Numbered from the stretch's first letter, positions 1-6,086 are shown. The stretch is DNA of 13,531 bases from JACCWM01 sp040393065 (GCA_040393065.1 JBEBUW010000115.1:1-13531), one strand, 5' to 3'. A program made the numbers and translations. The notes: generated by a model not told the origin, from the sequence alone.

Positions 1-92
1 CAGCGCGGCGTCTGTGCTAACCCCCGGTGAAACCGGGGGCGTGACACCACCCAACACCTCTACCCACCACACCGCAAACCACCCATCACGGC
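1..92 (+). repeat. Twin-hairpin repeat, copy E (truncated by window edge)
   Basis: This is the right part of a two-hairpin repeat; the left hairpin lies before the window. The linker occupies bases 1-20. The second hairpin has stem CCCCCGGT (21-28), loop GAA (29-31) and stem ACCGGGGG (32-39), followed by GTGAC. Bases 1-58 are identical to 261-318 in copy A. The tail from about 45 to 85 (CAACACCTCTACCCACCACA and onward) closely matches the tail of copy D at about 5660-5695, so the repeat extends past the hairpins. It meets the inverted copy B tail to tail near base 92; the boundary is approximate. Confidence 0.75.
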
Positions 93-192
93 ACGCCCCA
101 TAGATATTGGGCGGAACGACACGTCACACCCCGCATTTCATGCGGGGCTAGCACAGACGCTGCGCTCCGCACGGACTTCGTCCGGCTCCGCG
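93..192 (-). repeat. Twin-hairpin repeat, copy B (inverted)
   Basis: Read on the minus strand it runs GCGGAGC, hairpin 1 (172-184: CGGAC, loop GAA, GTCCG), linker TGCGGAGCGCAGCGTCTG then TGCTAG, hairpin 2 (129-147: CCCCGCAT, loop GAA, ATGCGGGG), TGTGAC and a tail toward base 95. Linker and flanks match copies A and E, but both stems differ in sequence while staying fully complementary. The loop is GAA in both hairpins. Confidence 0.75.
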
Positions 193-229
193 GTGCATGT
201 GTTGCGAATCGTGCTCGAACCACAATCCG

Positions 230-318
230 TGCACCCGCGGAGCCGGGTGAAACCCGTGCGCAGCGCGGCGTCTGTGCTAACCCCCGGTGAAACCGGGGGC
301 GTGACACCACCCAACACC
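230..318 (+). repeat. Twin-hairpin repeat, copy A
   Basis: The order is GCGGAGC, hairpin 1 (244-256: CGGGT, loop GAA, ACCCG), linker TGCGCAGCGCGGCGTCTGTG ending CTAA, hairpin 2 (281-299: CCCCCGGT, loop GAA, ACCGGGGG), then GTGACACC. Bases 261-318 equal 1-58 exactly. Copies A and B face each other head to head across about 40 bp (193-229) in which I see no feature. The lipoprotein promoter begins just downstream, so the repeat sits in its upstream region. Confidence 0.75.
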
Positions 319-340
319 GTCATTCCTTTGACACACAACA

Positions 341-369
341 TCGACACACCTTCCCGACTGATATACAAT
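341..369 (+). promoter_or_regulatory. Candidate sigma-70-type promoter of the 579-residue lipoprotein gene
   Basis: TCGACA (341-346) and TACAAT (364-369) are separated by 17 bp, each one base from the consensus. Transcription would start near 376, giving a leader of about 58 bases. A perfect TTGACA at 328-333 is also present but is badly spaced for this -10. Promoter rules are less certain in this bacterial group. Confidence 0.45.
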
Positions 370-433
370 CGCACCTGCGACAACGCCGCACCAACATTCC
401 CCTGCCTTTTCAATCACCTACCGGAGCACATTC

Positions 434-2173
434 ATGAACCGCACAGTGTCAGTCGTCGGAATCGCTCTCCTGATTTTGACTCTCGGAGCCTGCTCCGACG
501 AAACCGCCTCGGAGCAGCTCGGGCCCGATGGTTGCCCGATAAGCCAGGTACGCGATTCCGCCACCGATCAATGCGTGCCCCGACCTGGCCAGAACAACGG
601 CTCCGGCGACAACAACGGCCCCGGCAACAACAACGGCCCCGGCGCAAACAACGACCCCGGCATCAACAACGGCTCCGGCGACAACAACGGCCCCGGCGAA
701 ACGCCCTGCGAAGGCCTCGAATGCCAGCAAGTCGTCTGCGAAACGGCCGGCCAGACCACCAGCATTTCCGGCGTCGTTACGATCCCGGCCGGCACCCTGC
801 CCCTGCCCAACGCCACCGTCTACGTTCCCACATCCCCGGTCGCCCCCATTGTCGAAGGCGCCTCCTGCGAGCGCTGCGACGACGCACTCTCCGGCGATCC
901 GCTCGTCCAGACGACCACCAATATCCTGGGCGAGTTTGTGCTCGAAAACATGCCCGCCGGCGAAGACATCCCGATCGTCATCCAGGTCGGAAAATGGCGC
1001 CGCCAGATCGTCGTCCCCGCTGTCGAACCCTGCACCGACACCGAATTGCCCTCTACCTTGACGCACCTGCCGCGCAACCGCAGCGAAGGCGACATCCCAA
1101 AAATCGCCCTGACCACCGGCGGCGCTGATGCCCTGGAATGCCTGCTCCCCAAACTCGGACTCGACCTGTCCGAATTCACCCCGGAAACCGCCGAAGGACG
1201 CGTCAATTTCTACCGCGCCCGCGACGGAAGCGCCCGCTTCCAGGACAGCCTCAACGGCGGCGCACGCTTCACGGCTGCAACCGACTGGTGGGACAGCCTC
1301 GATAACCTCAAAAAATACGACATCGTCCTGCACTCCTGCGAAGGCCAGGAATACCTCGGCGACAAGTCGGCAACCGCACGCCAGGCCCTCCAGGACTACG
1401 CCGACCTCGGCGGCCGCGTCTTCCTCTCGCACTGGCACCGCGGCTGGATCAAAGAAGGCCCGGCTGATTTCCGTTCCGTGGCCAACTGGAACCGCTCCAG
1501 CACCGCCATCAGCGACGGCTCCACGATTCACATCAACCAGAATTTCGAAAAAGGCCAACGTCTGGCCGACTGGATGCTCGAAGTCGGCGGCTCCACGCGC
1601 CTGGGCGAATTGCAAGTCAACGAAGGACGCCACTCCGCCAGCACCGTAAACGCGGAATTTGCGCAGCAGTGGATTTCCATGAGCGATAACCACAGCCGCA
1701 ATCCCCAGTACTTCAGCTTCAACACGCCCGTCACCGCGCCCGACACCGACCAGTGCGGCCGCGTCGTCTTCAGCGACATCCACGTTTCCTACGGCAACAC
1801 CCCCGGCGAACGCTTCCCCGGCGGCTGCACCACCTCCGAGTTCTCGCCGCAGGAAAAAGCCCTGGTCTTCATGCTCTTTGACCTGTCCTCATGCATCGTC
1901 CCGGACTGCATCCGCACCACCTGCGAAGAAGCCGGCGACATCTGCGGCACCATTCCCGATGGCTGCGGCGGCAGCTTAAGCTGCGGCACCCCGATCAACG
2001 AAAGCTGCTCCGACGACAACGACTGCTGCGGCGATCTGATCTGCCGCGCCGGTACCTGCCAGGCCCCGACCTGCGCCCCGGCCGGCAACGCCTGCGAAAA
2101 AGCCTCGGATTGCTGCTCCACGCTCTGCGCCATCCCCTCGGGCGAATCCACCGGCGTCTGCATCTCGGCCTGA
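434..2173 (+). CDS. Large cysteine-rich surface lipoprotein with Asn/Gly linker and a GAT/ThuA-like core
   Basis: The 579-residue protein starts with a lipoprotein signal whose lipobox is LGAC, Cys20; Ser21 suggests the outer membrane if the E. coli sorting rule holds. GGAG at 423-426, 7 bases upstream, supports this start. Residues 54-89 are six 6-residue units (NNGSGD, NNGPGN and so on) forming a flexible stalk. Residues about 100-200 look like a carboxypeptidase-regulatory-like beta domain (SISGVVTIPAGTLPLPNATV, then GEFVLENMPAG). The core, about 225-445, has YDIVLHSCEGQEY and YADLGGRVFLSHWHRGW, which recall ThuA/class I amidotransferase-like folds; this is inference, and no catalytic triad is claimed. 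The last 110 residues are Cys-rich with repeated DCC motifs (NDCCGDLIC, SDCCSTLC), probably disulfide knots. It is a single-gene unit between its own promoter and a terminator. Function is unknown; an adhesion or surface-binding role is plausible only from the layout. Confidence 0.9.
   Translation: MNRTVSVVGIALLILTLGACSDETASEQLGPDGCPISQVRDSATDQCVPRPGQNNGSGDNNGPGNNNGPGANNDPGINNGSGDNNGPGETPCEGLECQQVVCETAGQTTSISGVVTIPAGTLPLPNATVYVPTSPVAPIVEGASCERCDDALSGDPLVQTTTNILGEFVLENMPAGEDIPIVIQVGKWRRQIVVPAVEPCTDTELPSTLTHLPRNRSEGDIPKIALTTGGADALECLLPKLGLDLSEFTPETAEGRVNFYRARDGSARFQDSLNGGARFTAATDWWDSLDNLKKYDIVLHSCEGQEYLGDKSATARQALQDYADLGGRVFLSHWHRGWIKEGPADFRSVANWNRSSTAISDGSTIHINQNFEKGQRLADWMLEVGGSTRLGELQVNEGRHSASTVNAEFAQQWISMSDNHSRNPQYFSFNTPVTAPDTDQCGRVVFSDIHVSYGNTPGERFPGGCTTSEFSPQEKALVFMLFDLSSCIVPDCIRTTCEEAGDICGTIPDGCGGSLSCGTPINESCSDDNDCCGDLICRAGTCQAPTCAPAGNACEKASDCCSTLCAIPSGESTGVCISA
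593..700 (+). repeat. Six 18-bp tandem units encoding the Asn-Asn-Gly stalk
   Basis: The unit is close to AACAACGGCCCCGGCRAC and is repeated six times in frame (protein residues 54-89). Units 1 and 5 encode Ser in place of Pro, and unit 4 encodes Asp in place of Gly. The unit length is a multiple of three, so copy-number change would lengthen or shorten the stalk without a frameshift. Confidence 0.9.
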
Positions 2174-2226
2174 GCCACGTAAGCACTTGACCTGATCCCC
2201 GATCCCGGCTACATCGCCGCCCCCCC

Positions 2227-2254
2227 GCCCGCAACTCTGGTTGCGGGCATTTTT
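2227..2254 (+). terminator. Intrinsic terminator of the 579-residue lipoprotein gene
   Basis: Perfect 9-bp stem GCCCGCAAC (2227-2235) and GTTGCGGGC (2240-2248), loop TCTG, followed by ATTTTTG. It lies 53 bases after the stop codon and separates this gene from the formaldehyde operon. Confidence 0.9.
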
Positions 2255-2368
2255 GTCGCTGGAATAAACCAGCGCCGTACCTAATTCTGTCCATGCCCCA
2301 TTCCGCCGGGCAATCACCTGAGACAATTGAAACACCCCGTCTTGCCTGCCCGGCTATTTTTTTAGTCA

Positions 2369-2387
2369 TGCAATTTGGATGATTGCA
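2369..2387. promoter_or_regulatory. Candidate operator upstream of the formaldehyde operon
   Basis: A perfect inverted repeat TGCAAT, 7-bp spacer, ATTGCA lies 9 bp before the ribosome binding site GAGGAG (2397-2402) of the first gene. Size and spacing fit a dimeric repressor site that would control the operon. No regulator gene lies nearby, and a 6-bp arm can arise by chance. Confidence 0.3.
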
Positions 2388-2410
2388 GTGAATTTTGAGG
2401 AGAATTTCAC

Positions 2411-3526
2411 ATGAAAACAAAAGCAGCCGTAGCCTTTGAAGCTGGTAAACCCCTGGAAATCGTTGAACTCGATCTGGCCGGTCCCCGCGAAGGCGAAGTC
2501 CTGGTCAAAGTCATGGCCACCGGCGTCTGCCACACCGACGCGTTCACGCTCAGTGGCGACGATCCCGAAGGCATTTTCCCCTCGATTCTCGGCCACGAAG
2601 GCGCAGGCATCGTCATGGAAGTCGGCCCCGGCGTCACCACGCTTGCACCCGACGACCACGTCATTCCGCTCTACACGCCGGAATGTCGCAACTGCGAATA
2701 CTGCCTGAACCCCAAAACCAACCTGTGCCAGAAAATCCGCCTCACCCAGGGCAAAGGCCTGATGCCTGATGGCACCTCGCGCTTCTCGCTCAACGGCAAG
2801 CCGATTTACCACTACATGGGCACCTCCACCTTCTCCCAGTACATCGTCGTCCCGGAAATCGCGCTCGCCAAAATCCGCAAAGACGCCCCGCTCGACAAAG
2901 TCTGCCTGCTCGGTTGCGGCGTCACCACCGGTATCGGCGCCGTCATCAACACCTCCAAAGTTGAACCCGGCTCCAACGTCGTTGTCTTCGGCCTTGGCGG
3001 CATTGGTCTGAACGTCATCCAGGCCGCCCGCATGGTCGGCGCCAACATGATCGTCGGCGTGGACTTGAACCCCGAAAAAGAAGCCATGGGCCGCGCCTTC
3101 GGTATGACCCACTTCGTCAACCCCAACGAAGTCAAAGGCAACCTGACCCAGCACATCATCGATCTGACCGGCGGCGGCGCCGACTACAGCTTCGAGTGCA
3201 TCGGCAGCGTCGAAGTCATGCGCACAGCCCTGGAATGCGCCCACAAAGGCTGGGGCGAAAGCGTCATCATTGGCGTCGCCGGCGCCGGCCAGGAAATCTC
3301 CACCCGCCCCTTCCAGCTCGTCACCGGACGCACCTGGAAAGGCAGCGCCTTCGGCGGATACCGCGGCCGCACCGACGTTCCCAAACTTGTCGACTGGTAC
3401 ATGGACAAAAAGATCGACATCGACTCCCAGGTCACCTTTGAGTTCGGCCTCGAAGACATCAACAAAGCCTTCGACAAAATGATGGCCGGCGAAGCCATCC
3501 GCAGCATCATCCACCTTCACCAATAA
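2411..3526 (+). CDS. frmA: S-(hydroxymethyl)glutathione dehydrogenase / class III alcohol dehydrogenase
   Basis: It oxidises S-hydroxymethylglutathione, the spontaneous adduct of formaldehyde and glutathione, to S-formylglutathione with NAD+ in the cytosol. The 371 residues match the usual family length. Catalytic zinc ligands are Cys40 (GVCHTD), His62 (LGHEGAG) and Cys169 (LLGCGVTTG). Structural zinc ligands are Cys92, Cys95, Cys98 and Cys106 (ECRNCEYC...C). The NAD-binding GLGGIG motif is at 194-199, and Asp218 (GVDLN) sits where the adenosine-ribose Asp is expected. GAGGAG 8 bases upstream fixes the start. The hydrolase for the next step follows after 30 bp, so the two form one operon and the class III identity is secure. 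I see no truncation or missing residue. No glutathione-formaldehyde ligase (gfa) is in the window. Confidence 0.97.
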   Translation: MKTKAAVAFEAGKPLEIVELDLAGPREGEVLVKVMATGVCHTDAFTLSGDDPEGIFPSILGHEGAGIVMEVGPGVTTLAPDDHVIPLYTPECRNCEYCLNPKTNLCQKIRLTQGKGLMPDGTSRFSLNGKPIYHYMGTSTFSQYIVVPEIALAKIRKDAPLDKVCLLGCGVTTGIGAVINTSKVEPGSNVVVFGLGGIGLNVIQAARMVGANMIVGVDLNPEKEAMGRAFGMTHFVNPNEVKGNLTQHIIDLTGGGADYSFECIGSVEVMRTALECAHKGWGESVIIGVAGAGQEISTRPFQLVTGRTWKGSAFGGYRGRTDVPKLVDWYMDKKIDIDSQVTFEFGLEDINKAFDKMMAGEAIRSIIHLHQ

Positions 3527-3556
3527 TTTTTTCCCAATAATTAAGGAGGCCTACCG

Positions 3557-4402
3557 ATGGCATTCACCATTGTTTCTGAATGGAAATCCTTCGGCGGCCG
3601 CCAGCTTGTGATCGAACACCCCTCCACAAGCTGCGGCGTGCCCATGCGTTTTTCACTGTTTTTACCGCCCGGCGTCGAAAACCCGCCCGTGCTCTATTAT
3701 CTCTCCGGCCTGACCTGTAACTGGGAAAACGTCACCACCAAGGCCGGCTTCCAGCGCGACGCCGCCGAACTCGGCCTGGCCATCGTCGCCCCCGACACAA
3801 GTCCCCGCAACAGCGACGCCAAAGAAGGTGTCCACGATACTCCCGATCGCTGGGATCTCGGCATCGGCGCCGGTTTCTACGTCGATTCCGACCAGGAACC
3901 CTGGGCAAAGCACTACCAGATGTACACCTACATCACCGAAGAACTGCCCAAATTCCTGGCCGAAAACTTCCCCGTCGACACCACGCGCCAATCCATCACC
4001 GGCCACTCCATGGGCGGCCACGGCGCACTCGTCATCGGCCTTCGCAATCCCGAAAAATACCGCGCCATCTCCGCCTTCTCCCCCATCGTCGCCCCCTCCC
4101 AGGTCCAGTGGGGACAGGACGCTTTTGGCGCCTACCTCACCAACAAAGACGACTGGGCCCAATACGACGCCACCGAACTCGTCGCCAATAACCCACGCAA
4201 AGACATCACCATCCTCATCGATCAGGGCGCAGCCGACGGCTTCCTCGAAAACCAGCTCAAACCCGAGCTCTTCGAAGCCGCCGCCCAGAAAGCCGGCCAA
4301 CCCCTCCAGCTCAACCTGCGCGAAGGCTACGACCACTCCTACTACTTCATCGCCACCTTCATCCCCGAGCACCTCAAAATGCACGCCGAAGCGCTGAAGT
4401 AA
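3557..4402 (+). CDS. frmB: S-formylglutathione hydrolase (esterase D family)
   Basis: It hydrolyses S-formylglutathione to formate and glutathione, completing formaldehyde detoxification. The 281 residues match the family. The nucleophile elbow GHSMGGHGAL gives Ser151; the acid is most likely Asp227 in DQGAADGFL; the base is His260 in GYDHSYYFI. The conserved LSGLTCNWEN segment near residue 50, with Cys54, is also present. The start has a strong AGGAGG (3544-3549) 7 bases upstream. It is co-transcribed with the dehydrogenase; a twin-hairpin repeat (4426-4503) and then a terminator (4565-4598) follow. The gene is also called fghA in many genomes. Confidence 0.97.
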   Translation: MAFTIVSEWKSFGGRQLVIEHPSTSCGVPMRFSLFLPPGVENPPVLYYLSGLTCNWENVTTKAGFQRDAAELGLAIVAPDTSPRNSDAKEGVHDTPDRWDLGIGAGFYVDSDQEPWAKHYQMYTYITEELPKFLAENFPVDTTRQSITGHSMGGHGALVIGLRNPEKYRAISAFSPIVAPSQVQWGQDAFGAYLTNKDDWAQYDATELVANNPRKDITILIDQGAADGFLENQLKPELFEAAAQKAGQPLQLNLREGYDHSYYFIATFIPEHLKMHAEALK

Positions 4403-4425
4403 TCCCGGCCATGAAATAACCCGCC

Positions 4426-4503
4426 GCGCAGCGGGGCCTCTGGCCCCTGCGGAGCGTGTTGGCGCCGTGCCAGCCCGAGGGCTCTGCCCTTGGGACACGC
4501 GTC
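4426..4503 (+). repeat. Twin-hairpin repeat, copy C
   Basis: The order is GCGCAGC, hairpin 1 (4433-4447: GGGGCC, loop TCT, GGCCCC), linker TGCGGAGCGTGTTGGCGCCG then TGCCAG, hairpin 2 (4474-4494: CCCGAGGGC, loop TCT, GCCCTTGGG, with one G-T wobble), then a diverged GACAC end. It starts about 24 bp after the hydrolase stop codon, so it would lie in the 3' untranslated region of the operon. It is more diverged than copies A, B, D and E. Confidence 0.75.
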
Positions 4504-4564
4504 AAACCACTCCATCCCCTCTCACCACCACGCATCATCCTCCTGGACACGTCCTCATCCACAC

Positions 4565-4598
4565 AAAAGCCGCACCCCCAACAAGGGTGCGGCTTTTT
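4565..4598 (+). terminator. Intrinsic terminator T1 after the formaldehyde operon
   Basis: GCCGCACCC (4569-4577), loop CCAACAA, GGGTGCGGC (4585-4593), flanked by AAAA and TTTTT, so it could work in both directions. It shares loop and flanks (CACACAAAA before, TTCACGTCTGGCA around) with terminator T2 at 5077-5110. Confidence 0.9.
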
Positions 4599-4737
4599 CA
4601 CGTCTGGCATCCTGAATAGCACGACCTGATAAAGATTCATGGATTTAAGAACCAGATACTTTTACGATCACTTCACCGGACTTTTCACCAATCTGCCTGC
4701 ACCAGACGCATAAAAAACGTCGCCCACAGAGCCCACC

Positions 4738-5052
4738 ATGCAAAACAAGATCATCCTCAAATCCACCATACTACTCGCCGCCTTTACGCTTTTCTCTACC
4801 TTGCTCCTCGGATGCGTCGGAGCTGACGTCCAGGCCCGCAAATGGAACGCAACCGATTCCTGCTGGGGCCACGAACAAGACGCCGGCACCTACGGCTCAT
4901 GGTTTTCAGGATGTGACCAGGCAGAAGCCATCGCCAAAGACAGCCAGGGTAACTATTGGAAATTCAAAAACATGTGCGTTCCCGATGACTACACCGTTAT
5001 AAACACTCCAGAAATTAGCCACTTAGCCGTCGCAGAACTCTGTAACGAATAA
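4738..5052 (+). CDS. Small lipoprotein of unknown function
   Basis: The 104-residue protein has a lipoprotein signal: positive start (MQNKIILK), hydrophobic stretch and lipobox LLGC with Cys26, leaving a mature part of about 79 residues. The mature part contains Cys at 46, 62, 83 and 105-proximal positions (within DSCWGHEQDAG, FSGCDQAEAI, KNMCVPDDYT and AELCNE), which would allow two disulfides. I do not recognise the family. No good Shine-Dalgarno sequence precedes the ATG, but an in-frame stop upstream rules out a longer version. The gene stands alone between two near-identical terminators, T1 and T2. Its lipobox and G/C third-position usage support a real gene. Confidence 0.75.
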   Translation: MQNKIILKSTILLAAFTLFSTLLLGCVGADVQARKWNATDSCWGHEQDAGTYGSWFSGCDQAEAIAKDSQGNYWKFKNMCVPDDYTVINTPEISHLAVAELCNE

Positions 5053-5076
5053 AATTCAAACTCACCCCAAACACAC

Positions 5077-5110
5077 AAAAGCCGCACCGCCAACAACGGT
5101 GCGGCTTATT
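5077..5110 (+). terminator. Intrinsic terminator T2 after the small lipoprotein gene
   Basis: GCCGCACCG (5081-5089), loop CCAACAA, CGGTGCGGC (5097-5105), then TTATT. Compared with T1, the innermost pair is swapped from C-G to G-C while loop and flanks stay the same. That is a compensatory change that keeps the stem. Confidence 0.85.
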
Positions 5111-5145
5111 CACGTCTGGCACCCCACCTCCCGTCCCTCAAAAGC

Positions 5146-5578
5146 CCCCAAAAAACGCGAAACGCCCGCTTTTACCCTCAGAACGCGATCCCAAAACGCG
5201 AAACGCCTGCTTTCACCCTCGGAACACGATTTTTCACGAAAAATCCTCTTCTGAGCACCTCAGCACATGATTTTTCACCACCCAACCCACGCGGAAGGGT
5301 TCAGGCACCCGTTTCGCATTTGCGAAACCGACCCCAAACGCTCAAAGAACCCGTTTCGCATTTGCGAAACGCCATGCTGAAGGGTCAACAACGCGTTTCG
5401 CATTTGCGAAACCCACCCCAAACACTCAAAGAACCCGTTTCGCAAACCAGAAACCCACCCCAAACGCTCACAGAACCCGTTTCGCATTTGCGAAACGCGC
5501 CGCGAGCCCCTCAGAACACGTTTCTTCCCAAAAAATCGCGTTCCGAGGCCCAAAGCACACGTTTCTCACCCACTCGCG
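5146..5578. repeat. Array of eleven 41/42-bp units, each with an 18-bp palindrome-like site
   Basis: Eighteen-bp sites start at 5146, 5187, 5228, 5269, 5311, 5353, 5395, 5437, 5479, 5520 and 5561. Steps are 41,41,41,42,42,42,42,42,41,41. Four sites (5311, 5353, 5395, 5479) are the perfect palindrome GTTTCGCATTTGCGAAAC (8-bp arms, TT centre). The site at 5228 is another perfect palindrome, GATTTTTCACGAAAAATC (AC centre). The others keep one arm or a degenerate form, for example GTTTCGCAAACCAGAAAC at 5437. Spacers of 23-24 bp resemble each other (CCACCCCAAACGCTCACAG-type, or ending CCCTCAGAAC), so this is a tandem repeat and not CRISPR. The steps equal about four turns of B-DNA, putting all sites on one face. 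No protein gene is supported across it. Confidence 0.85.
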
Positions 5579-5697
5579 GAGCGGGGCCTCTGGCCCCTGC
5601 GGAGCGCATGGGTCGTGCTAGCCCAGGGGCTCTGCCCCTGGGTGTGACGTCGCACACCGCCCAACATCTCTACCCACCACACCGCACACCGCCCAAC
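5576..5697 (+). repeat. Twin-hairpin repeat, copy D (most complete)
   Basis: The order is GCGGAGC, hairpin 1 (5583-5597: GGGGCC, loop TCT, GGCCCC), linker TGCGGAGCGCATGGGTCG then TGCTAG, hairpin 2 (5622-5642: CCCAGGGGC, loop TCT, GCCCCTGGG), TGTGACGTCG, and a tail (CCCAACATCTCTACCCACCA and onward) shared with copy E. It begins inside the last unit of the 41/42-bp array. Confidence 0.8.
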
Positions 5698-5733
5698 AAA
5701 AAAAGGCCGCGCAAGCAGCCCATCCCAACGCCT

Positions 5734-5840
5734 GCGGCGAGTCATAAATCGGGGAGCGCGAAGCGGGCGTGGCCGGGATAGACCTCTGTTCGGTCATCCC
5801 GGCCACGGACGCAAAGCGATCGTCGATTTAGGACCGCCGC
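5734..5840. repeat. Imperfect ~107-bp palindrome
   Basis: The centre is a strong hairpin: GTGGCCGGGAT (5769-5779) pairs with ATCCCGGCCAC (5796-5806), with an inner GACC/GGTC pair and loop TCTGTTC. Symmetric outer arms TAAATCG (5745-5751) and CGATTTA (5824-5830) lie exactly 17 bp outside the inner arms on each side, and GCGGCG/CGCCGC add a further arm. It starts 7 bp after the stop codon of the minus-strand operon. It lacks a T-run, so it is not a standard terminator. It may be an interspersed palindromic element; no transposase is present. Confidence 0.65.
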
Positions 5841-5846
5841 CCTTCC

Positions 5847-6086
5847 CTACTTGCCGCCGTGCAGCCCCCCACCTTGATACGAGCGGTTTCCAAGACTGCC
5901 GAGCCGGCCATAATGCACGGCCGAGCGCCCGTACCAGTACACGGCCATGTCGCCCTGCTTGCGTTGCACCACATTATCCCGGTCCGGCGGCAGGCTGTCA
6001 TCAAATGGCATCGCTATCGCAGCGGCCGTGCACGCAATCAAAAACAGACTGCTCAGTACTATGAGTTTGAACGCACTATTCGTCAT
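5847..6086 (-). CDS. Small exported protein, last gene of the polyamine-type operon
   Basis: I take the start at 6086 (MTNSAFKLIVLSSLFLIACT), giving 79 residues. An in-frame ATG at 6119 would overlap the end of the upstream gene, while the 6086 start leaves 23 bp and has GGAG upstream. The N-terminus is a Sec signal. LIAC at 16-19 could be a lipobox, or signal peptidase I could cut after AAAIA. The mature part is about 55 residues, with DSLPPDRDNVVQRKQGDMAV and a Gly/Tyr-rich end (SYQGGGLHGGK). I do not recognise a family. Position and spacing suggest co-transcription with the aminopropyltransferase gene, but a role in that system is not shown. Confidence 0.65.
   Translation of the reverse strand: MTNSAFKLIVLSSLFLIACTAAAIAMPFDDSLPPDRDNVVQRKQGDMAVYWYGRSAVHYGRLGSLGNRSYQGGGLHGGK

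Noticed and set aside
193..1128. Arg/Pro-rich 311-residue frame overlapping the first lipoprotein gene
   Set aside because: It is a frame shadow of the lipoprotein gene and starts inside the repeat cluster. The lipoprotein frame has a signal peptide, ribosome binding site and coherent domains.
449..1783. Long antisense frame (444 residues) opposite the first lipoprotein gene
   Set aside because: Ala/Gly/Val-rich composition typical of the complement of a GC-rich gene, with no ribosome binding site or recognisable domain.
5311..5496. Canonical parS (ParB) sites
   Set aside because: The GTTTC/GAAAC ends fit, but the site is 18 bp with a different centre, and no parA/parB genes are nearby. Kept only as an analogy.
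5146..5578. CRISPR array
   Set aside because: Repeats are only 18 bp and vary, and the 23-24 bp spacers resemble one another, so they are parts of a tandem unit. No cas genes are present.
5275..5781. Protein genes with 14-residue repeats across the palindrome array, on either strand
   Set aside because: The open frames exist only because the central units are 42 bp; flanking 41-bp units shift frame. No ribosome binding site or signal was seen, and the plus-strand frame continues into the unrelated twin-hairpin repeat.
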